A DNA stretch of 64,000 bases from contig NC_060247.1 of NCBI RefSeq assembly GCF_921293095.1, positions 116,207,111 through 116,271,110 of the forward strand, given 5' to 3'. Positions 59,654 through 64,000 of the stretch are shown here, one piece after another (within the stretch, counting starts at the first letter, position 1; each line of letters starts with the position of its first letter). A program made the position numbers and the translations under genes. The notes below the pieces were generated by a model. The model had not been told where the DNA came from and ran no database searches. It worked only from the letters and a program-made list of their open reading frames with translations. Source of the stretch: Ischnura elegans. Lineage: Eukaryota > Arthropoda > Insecta > Odonata > Coenagrionidae.

Positions 59654-62109
59654 TATTATATATATATATATATATATTTATTTTTCAAAATATCGGGGGG
59701 GCACTTTTAACCATCTTAACCGGGCTAGACCCTTAAGCAGTAAATGGACCATAGATTAAAGCCGACTGTTCAAGCAAATTGCAGTGATGAACTCCTCTCA
59801 GGCTCCACCGACATTGGTGTTTTTTAATAACCAGCGGACAGTCTAGACTGATGTGCCATTGGAATTTTGATAACATAGAGAATTTTTATCTTGGGAACGA
59901 AGCATTACGTGACCCTCGAGTTATTTTGAATTGTGCAAGATTTCTCAATCTATATTAAATCTATTTGTCTCTAAAAAATTGGCAAGTAAAATGTGTTCTT
60001 CGGATGAAGCAAGTTTCAGATTTTTGGGTTTCAAGTAAAGCATCAAATATAACTTATTGAAACTAAAATCGTCATGGTGCAAGCAGTATAGATAGTACTT
60101 TCCACTTTCGTAAAATATTTGCATCACAAACTGCCACCGCTAAATAACTGATACATTTGGCATAAATGTATCGACAATGAAGCCGAAAGTTAGTTTTGAA
60201 AATGATTTTATAATTTCAAAATTGGTGGTATAATTTTCAGGTGGCTGAATGTGCAAAGTATGTTTCAATCATGATAGAATGGTTTTACAAAATGCATCTA
60301 GGTGTATTTAAATTGAAATAAATTCTATACTTAAAATGATAATTATTGGTAATGCATAAAGTATCTGAGAATCGGGTAAAATATTCTCAGAAATTTGCAT
60401 ATGAGAAACATGCTAATGCCTTTTTTTATTTCCTTTTTAGCGGTGTGACAGACAAGTCTTTTGCTGATTTCCACAAGGTTGAAGGTTTAAGGGGGATATA
60501 TATTGCTTCCCAAATCTCAAACATATCTGTGCCGGGCGTAGGACCTGAGGACCTCACAACCGTCATCACATTTGACATGGGTGGCGAGTGGAGGCCCCTC
60601 AAGGCCCCTAAAGTTGATAACGAAGGGCGGCCAATCAATTGTTCAATGGTGAGGGCTCTCACTCTCAAAAACAGATTCCACGCCACCTATATTTGATTCA
60701 TTGCTAATCACTTCTAGAGTGCTATTTATTACACTGGGTACTGTTTTGTTTTTAGTTGTATTGTACCTATCCCTGAGTGATTTGTACTGCAGATTGTAAT
60801 AATTTGAGTTTTTTGTCAAGGGCACTAATCAATCCAAGACTGTAAATCATTTGCATATTATTTTGAATCTATTATCAATATCTTTAAAAATTACTGAACA
60901 AAGTCACTGCTTCATGATTTTTTCATAAATTTTTTACATTCCAAACTGGGTGATGATGAACGTGAAGAACTGTCATAATTTGTGCCAGGCGCAGTCTTAA
61001 TCATTGACATGTGCCCTATTTCACTGAGATTATAATTTTACATCTATGAATATTATAGATGATTGCATAATATTTAGAATGTCTCACAAGTTATTTGTCT
61101 GCACTAATTTGTATCAACCGTGTCATGAATTATATTTTGAATGCCATTTGTTTACGCTTCTAATAAGCCAGAACAGAAACAATTCAGGTTTCTGCCATTG
61201 CTATGGGAGAGCTTCAAACCATTGCTTTGCTTTGTTTAAATTCATTTTTTTGTGGCTAGTATAGAAGACCATAAAAATTATGAGAAATTAAAATAACTCC
61301 GAGTACTGCCAACGCCAGCCTGCGATGGAGACTACAATTAGTATGTCAACTCTAAAGACCCTTTGGAAGCCAGCATCCCATTGCTTGTAGATTTAGACAC
61401 CAGAATATCAAATTATAATGGTCTGACCATAATATTTTTACCCTACCTCTTATGTTGCAGGCGGATGGGTGCTCGCTTCATTTGTTTCAGCACTTAAACC
61501 AGCTGTATCCAATGACTCGCCCGGTGCCCATCCTGTCGTCCAAATCAGCACCCGGCCTCATCATGGCTACGGGCATCATTGGCAAGTCACTCAAGGGCCA
61601 ACCCGGCGTTTTCCTCAGCAGAGATGCAGGACTAACATGGCATCAGGTAAGGACCCTTTTACTCACAGCCTACATGCCATGTATGTGTGTAATGAGTATT
61701 TCCTACAGCCTGATGTATTTCATTTTCCTACGAAAGTTATCCTGACCTTCTCACATGCTCATTTTCCTCCTACCCCTTTGCTCATGAGCAGAGTGAAACT
61801 GGAATTTATTCATGTGTTTGATTTTCACTTTCTAGTTACTGAAAGGTCATAATTTCTTTAACTTTGGTGATCACGGAGGAGTTCTGGTGGCTGTCAGTTA
61901 CTCCAAATTCAGTGGCATGACTAGGAAACTGATCTACTCCACCGATGAGGGCGAGACATGGAATTCATATGAATTTTACAAGGATGACCTTCGCATCGAT
62001 GGACTGATAATAGAGCCAGGAAAGAATACGAACGTTTTCATAATGATTGGCTCAGTCAAAGGACATCACCAGTGGCACATTATCAAGGTGGACCTTCTTG
62101 GTGCATTCA
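49210..62109 (+). CDS. SORL1: SorLA/SORL1-like sorting receptor, N-terminal part (8 exons)
   Basis: Type I membrane receptor that sorts cargo between Golgi, endosomes and surface; the VPS10 propeller binds ligands (family knowledge). Joined exons (49210-49461, 49673-49915, 50203-50364, 50447-50698, 50805-51064, 60441-60648, 61461-61646, 61836-62109) give 612 codons in one frame. A signal peptide occupies about residues 1-23. Asp-box blade motifs follow: SYDYGTTF (127), TQDFGSTW (223), SRDAGLTW (512), STDEGETW (556). FADFHKVEGLRGIYIA, SAPGLIMATG, FNFGDHGGVLVAV and YVEREEPTGSSTV pair with human SORL1 rather than sortilin or SorCS. The 10CC module, LDLR repeats, FNIII domains and tail lie beyond 64000. 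No furin site is evident in the short pro-region. Confidence 0.92.
49673..49915 (+). CDS. SORL1: SORL1-like exon 2 (VPS10 blade)
   Basis: 81 codons from CACTTTCAG to GTGAGT. Encodes LMVHLTGEVSDVIVCLA and the Asp-box VFISYDYGTTF, matching human VVHWAGEKSNVIVALA and VYVSYDYGKSF. Confidence 0.92.
50203..50364 (+). CDS. SORL1: SORL1-like exon 3
   Basis: 54 codons from CTTGCAG to a GTATTG donor. Encodes YVFKDSMNRVIYTTKDHGKH and FLAYDKTDPKKK, the counterpart of human LLGFDRSHPNKQ. Confidence 0.88.
50447..50698 (+). CDS. SORL1: SORL1-like exon 4
   Basis: 84 codons from TATAG. Encodes LWVTQDFGSTWTLVQEYVKA, YVEREEPTGSSTV and DVEDFEVREDFMFATK, all strongly SORL1-like. The donor reads GAGAG|GTCAGA, weaker than its neighbours, but the phase and the next exon fit. 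Confidence 0.92.
50805..51064 (+). CDS. SORL1: SORL1-like exon 5
   Basis: 260 nt from CTTTTCAG to GTAAGT. Encodes LDLYISHKRKPFVKALFN and VAEVSDGKVFVAVDHDGNGQ. It ends inside a Ser codon (AG|C) that is completed 9.4 kb downstream. Confidence 0.9.
51990..53954. mobile_element. hAT-like element A (2 kb) in SORL1 intron 5
   Basis: TAGGGATGG ... CCATCCCTA ends, flanked by AATTAATG and CTTTAATG (six of eight identical). Many GGATCCG/CGGATCC words crowd both sub-terminal regions. The interior holds no intact transposase; a 263-bp MITE is nested at 53350-53612. Confidence 0.7.
53350..53612. mobile_element. hAT-like MITE nested in element A
   Basis: CAGTGGGGTAGCC ... GCTACGCCACTG, flanked by GTCGATGG and GTCAGTGG. 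It contains a run of about 18 G. It is the intact relative of the MITE interrupted at 19754-22453. Confidence 0.8.
54122..56109. mobile_element. hAT-like element B, inverted copy of A
   Basis: Starts TAGGGATAGACGATTCC and is the reverse complement of element A along its length: 55080-55215 matches 52830-52990, 55440-55870 matches 52240-52650, and 55960-56105 matches 52000-52160. The last about 20 bp of its right terminus are missing. It lacks the nested MITE. Confidence 0.75.
58780..58999. mobile_element. MITE with GGCCGTTTTAC ends, second copy
   Basis: GGCCGTTTTACTCGGGTAA ... CCCCGTGTGAAACGGC; diverged relative of 24958-25191. Confidence 0.65.
59561..59678. repeat. (TG)n(TA)n microsatellite
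   Basis: Four to five TG units followed by about 110 bp of nearly pure TA with three small breaks. Confidence 0.95.
60441..60648 (+). CDS. SORL1: SORL1-like exon 6
   Basis: 208 nt from TCCTTTTTAG to GTGAGG. Encodes KSFADFHKVEGLRGIYIASQ, DLTTVITFDMGGEWRPLKAP and PINCSM; compare human FADFHRVEGLQGVYIA and VITFDKGGTW. Confidence 0.95.
61461..61646 (+). CDS. SORL1: SORL1-like exon 7
   Basis: 62 codons from TTGCAG to GTAAGG. Encodes GCSLHLFQHLNQLYP, PILSSKSAPGLIMATG and the Asp-box SRDAGLTW. Confidence 0.94.
61836..62109 (+). CDS. SORL1: SORL1-like exon 8
   Basis: 274 nt from CACTTTCTAG to GTGAGT. Encodes FNFGDHGGVLVAV, LIYSTDEGETWNSYEFY, GLIIEPGKNTNVFIMIGS and HQWHIIKVDL. The next exon should open the 10CC module and is not in the window. 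Confidence 0.94.
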
Positions 62110-62439
62110 GTGAGTCATCATTTCCTTTAGTTGCTAATACAAATAATGTTTCGGGTTATGATATTCTAAGTCTTCCAATTCCTAATATCCATGCCTTCCT
62201 CAGTCCCTCATCTAATTTTCTTTCCGCCGTTTCTTTCTGAACCCCATGTTTTCTTTTGCCTTTATCTCCATCACCTTCCCTCTGGCATCTACTGATTTAT
62301 TTGCTTCGGGAAGCTTTTTGTTTCATTCGTTGTTTCTGCATGTAGTGCTTCAACTTCTGTGTTTAATTATCATCTACTATTTTGTCACTTATATTCACTA
62401 TATTCCTTAAAGTCCTTATTCTTTCTTCACTTGATTTGC

Positions 62440-63330
62440 CTGCTGCTCTTTGCAGAGGGCCATTTCCGGGCACAATATTGAGTTTTCCGATTTCTTCGTT
62501 GGTGGCTATATTTCACAGCTTTTAATATCTTGCATTTTATAATACTTAGGCCACCTCCTGGTGCGGAGGCTGCCTCTGATCGGACCTTTCTTGACCAGTC
62601 CTGTTCAAAATCGGTCACTACGTTTTGCTGAGATAGAATCCGATGTCCGTATTCATCTTCTTCCTCTCAAGTTTGTTATCGATTGCCTCCTTCACGAGTC
62701 TGTCCTCGTATATGTTGGCTTAGCACAATATTCTTACCTCGTCAAATTGAACTTTATGGACGTGAAGGAGGCTATTTTCCACTGAAAGTTTTAAATTTTT
62801 CTCCTTCGCCATAATTCTAGATTTTTCAAAATCAATCATGCGTCCTGTGGCTTCGTGTTCTGCCATTTCCAAATTCATTGAGCACCCCAGTCAAATGTCC
62901 CGTTTGTGGTCTTCCAGTCCACTGTTGAGTGTATTTCCTGTTTCCATGAAGTATTTCTTGGCACAAGTTTCGCTGGGGACTTCATACTCTTCTTCAATTT
63001 GAAGCTATGTCCAGTCCTTGTCATTTACGGAGATGTATAATGCTTGGGAATGGCCTTCACATCAAACTTCCGCAGTATGTTGCCGATCTTATCAGTCGTT
63101 CCTTTAATGGGAGGAAGGGTTTCTTTTGGCTGATGATATCTGTATCTTCGGATATGTTCTTGTTGTCCTTGTTGGTAATATTTATGAAATTGTGGACTAT
63201 AGCTCCGTTGTCGTAGCCGTTAAGACATAGGATGGACCTCTGCTTCATAGTTTCTGAAGATAGATTCTTTGGACCAATCAGCCGGATGTATTGTTCAATT
63301 AGTGAGGTCATAACCACGTTGAGTTGAACA
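62440..63330 (-). pseudogene. Penelope-like element relic (linker and GIY-YIG)
   Basis: Minus-strand pieces in changing frames: LIGPKNLSSETMKQRSILCL and NGY (63317-63130), IKGTTDKIGNILRKFDVKAI (about 63110), then YEVPSETCAKKYFMETGN and LNSGLEDHKRD (about 62970-62890), which are the linker and the Cys/EH core of the endonuclease. There are several stops. It lies in the SORL1 intron after exon 8 and is distinct from the element at 14288-15495. Confidence 0.65.
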
Positions 63331-63738
63331 GAGACACCGGATTGAGAATCAGCAATACATATAACTCAGTCATACAAAACATTTCTCCAACTTCCTCCTC
63401 CAGTCCTTACTCCTCACTCTCTACGCTCACTTTTCCAGCTTGAAATAAAATGACAGTAATGCCAAAAACCACCACCATTTCTTTGAAGAATTCGCCAGCA
63501 GTCGGCCACAAAACTTCGGGACAAAATGTGATATGCCCTATGGCATATACCCATATATCCACAGACGCATTTAGGGGGGGCGTTCCCCCCAGATGCTTAA
63601 AAAATAGACAAGATTTTTAATACGGTTATAATTACGTTTGTTCTACGCTTTAGAAACGAATGTTTTAATTTGAAATGAAATTTAAAAAAGTTCTATGAAA
63701 TTTAAAAAATGAAATTTAAAAAAGTTCTATACTTTAGG

Positions 63739-63999
63739 ATAGAAAATATATTGAAATCGCTTAGTCCAAATAAATCACCTGGTCCAGACGAAATCCCTTC
63801 TCGCGTATATAAAGAACTAGCCTCAGAAATTGCCCATTACTTGCAGTTAATATTCAGTAAATCCATCAAGCAACACGAAGTACCTAATGACTGGAAAATC
63901 GCTAATGTAACGCCAATATTTAAAAGTGGAGACAAGGAACAGCCATCTAATTACAGGCCGATATTTTTAACGTCCATCTCTTGCATAGTCCTTGAACAC
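63739..63999 (+). pseudogene. Non-LTR retrotransposon reverse transcriptase, partial
   Basis: 87 codons open to the window edge: LSPNKSPGPDEIPSRVYKEL, VPNDWKIANVTPIFKSGDKE and PSNYRPIFLTS, the N-terminal RT block of Jockey/CR1-type ORF2 proteins. The catalytic FADD lies outside. Whether the copy is intact cannot be judged; 5' truncation is likely because AT-rich direct repeats (AAATTTAAAAAA) precede it. Confidence 0.75.
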
Positions 64000-64000
64000 A

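Larger units (their letters stand above)
57036..59733. mobile_element. 2.7-kb element with about 700-bp inverted repeats
   Basis: 57036-57770 and about 59027-59733 are inverted copies, with about 150 bp extra in the left arm (57517-57665). The ends are AGGGTCTAGCCGGTTAAG and CTTAACCGGGCTAGACCCT, flanked by TAA on both sides. The centre has no protein. A MITE (58780-58999) sits near the right arm, and a TA microsatellite has expanded in the right arm only. Confidence 0.8.

Noticed and set aside
59562-59759. Frame encoding a Tyr-Ile repeat
   Set aside because: Translation of the TA microsatellite only.

Overview
This is AT-rich, intron-rich animal DNA full of transposons, almost certainly from an arthropod and probably an insect. 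Reasons: spliced genes with GT-AG introns; an intronless DUF4781-type gene, a family I know mainly from arthropods; tRNA-derived SINEs; Penelope-like retroelements; and Tigger/pogo, hAT, Harbinger and THAP-type DNA transposons with their MITEs. I cannot name the species.

Three genuine host genes are visible. (1) Symplekin, minus strand: eight coding exons between 18558 and 495 encode the first 476 residues, and the gene continues beyond base 1. All exon phases join without a break. Intron 7 (666-8260) is packed with TIR transposons, a 463-bp foldback and a retrotransposon 3' end. Intron 4 (12118-16973) holds a broken Penelope-like element. (2) An intronless minus-strand gene, 29394-31595, for a 733-residue protein with a DUF4781-like core and unknown function. 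(3) A SORL1/SorLA-like VPS10-domain receptor, plus strand: eight exons from 49210 to 62109 encode the signal peptide and most of the VPS10 propeller (612 residues), and the gene continues past the window. Its 9.4-kb intron 5 holds two inverted hAT copies and a 2.7-kb element with very long terminal inverted repeats.

The intergenic stretches (18.6-29.4 kb and 31.6-49.2 kb) are nearly all mobile DNA. The most informative pieces are: a 2.5-kb element (19907-22412) carrying a decayed two-exon THAP domain, nested in a hAT-like MITE and sharing its right end with a near-perfect hairpin MITE (23265-23395); a 2.9-kb element (about 32510-35418) with about 270-bp inverted repeats and broken ORFs of an arthropod transposase-like family; a Harbinger-like element (40966-42558) flanked by TTA; and a compact candidate hammerhead ribozyme (45699-45759).

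The genes show no operon-like link: symplekin acts in mRNA 3'-end processing, the SorLA-like protein in endosomal sorting, and the DUF4781 protein is uncharacterised. Splice sites were read by eye from protein homology and GT-AG signals. Family names rest on remembered motifs, not on searches.
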